From NCBI GenBank assembly GCA_021808185.1, contig JAKBCB010000268.1, positions 1-5,679 on the forward strand: a DNA stretch of 5,679 bases, in the 5' to 3' direction. The DNA comes from Pseudomonadota bacterium (GTDB lineage Bacteria > Pseudomonadota > Alphaproteobacteria > Acetobacterales > Acetobacteraceae). Made by a program: the position numbers and the translations under genes. This document shows positions 5,290 through 5,679 of the stretch, one piece after another. The notes beneath the pieces were generated by a model that saw only the letters and a list, made by a program, of their open reading frames with translations, was not told the origin of the DNA and ran no database searches. The first letter of the stretch is position 1. Every line of letters starts with the position of its first letter.

Positions 5290-5679
5290 GTGAGCCGCGC
5301 CAGCGCCGTCAAACTGCCGCTGGGCCTGCTGGCGGCGGCCGGGTTTCTGTCCTCGGCCGGCGCGCGGGTGATCGACCCGCTGCTGCATGTGCTCGCGAGC
5401 GACTTCGCGACCACCGTGCCGGCGGTCTCGATCGTCGTCGCGGCGTTCACGCTGCCCTACGGCTTGTGCCAGATCGTGCTCGGCCCGATGGGCGACCGGT
5501 TCGGCAAGCTGCGGGTGATCCTGGCCTCCCTGCTCGCCTACACCCTCGCCACCGGCGCCTGCGCGCTGGCTGGCGATCTGCCGATGCTGACGCTGCTGCG
5601 CGCCGGCGCGGGGGCGGCCAGCGCCGGGCTGATCCCGGTCTGTCTGGCCTATATCGGCGATGCGGTGCCGTACGACGAG
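5290..5679 (+). CDS. Major facilitator superfamily (MFS) transporter, N-terminal part; cut by window edge
   Basis: The first 130 residues of an inner-membrane secondary transporter. Four hydrophobic segments are visible (about 9-28, 44-65, 75-95 and 98-121). Between the second and third lies GPMGDRFGKLR (65-75), the MFS motif A loop (GxxxDRxGxxR) expected between helices 2 and 3. The segment after it, with AGAGAASAGLIPVCLAYIGD (105-124), fits helix 4. The substrate cannot be told from this part; the sequence resembles the drug/metabolite efflux branch (DHA1-like), as inference. The start is GTG 5290, the first plausible start after the in-frame stop at 5281-5283 of the preceding gene. Six bases separate the two genes, so they are likely co-transcribed and translationally coupled; no good ribosome site is seen. 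Confidence 0.88.
   Translation, partial: MSRASAVKLPLGLLAAAGFLSSAGARVIDPLLHVLASDFATTVPAVSIVVAAFTLPYGLCQIVLGPMGDRFGKLRVILASLLAYTLATGACALAGDLPMLTLLRAGAGAASAGLIPVCLAYIGDAVPYDE

Noticed and set aside
5281..5292. An in-frame TGA between the SDHAF4-like protein and the MFS transporter, considered as readthrough or a broken fusion.
   Set aside because: The family normally ends exactly at this Asp-Phe, and the transporter has its own GTG two codons later, so these are two adjacent genes.

Overview
This is a GC-rich, gene-dense window with codon use typical of an alphaproteobacterium. A small DUF1674 (SDHAF4-like) succinate dehydrogenase assembly protein and an alphaproteobacterial-type Zur box support this. 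The overall style suggests Rhodospirillales/Acetobacteraceae, but that is inference from the sequence alone. All seven genes are chromosomal-type. I see no mobile elements, RNA genes or CRISPR arrays, and no gene-free gap is longer than about 180 bases.

Layout. Positions 2286 down to 1 (minus strand) carry a metal-uptake ABC operon in the order substrate-binding protein, ATPase, permease. The genes are joined by stop/start overlaps of 4 and 8 bases, and the permease runs off the left edge. Its promoter region holds a near-perfect palindrome at 2313-2330 that matches the Zur operator, so the operon is probably repressed when zinc is sufficient. Divergent from it, at 2432-3130 (plus), is a YgjP/DUF45-type zinc metallopeptidase with HEVAH. 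Converging on that gene is a minus-strand pair: a secreted protein with three tandem domains (4951-4022), then an MBL-fold protein with an N-terminal zinc ribbon (3949-3143), 72 bases downstream. After a divergent intergenic region (4952-5130) come the SDHAF4-like gene (5131-5283) and the start of an MFS transporter (5290 to the right edge).

How it fits together. The left half is a classical zinc-acquisition locus. The metallopeptidase and the MBL-fold protein are also predicted zinc proteins, but only the ABC operon has visible zinc regulation. The most interesting points are a substrate-binding protein whose apparent metal ligands (His, His, Glu, Glu) look more like manganese-type binders although the operator is Zur-like, an MBL-fold protein lacking the second half of the HxHxDH motif, and an unrecognised three-repeat exported protein with one conserved Cys pair per repeat. 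I found no clear evidence for a wholly new multi-gene system.
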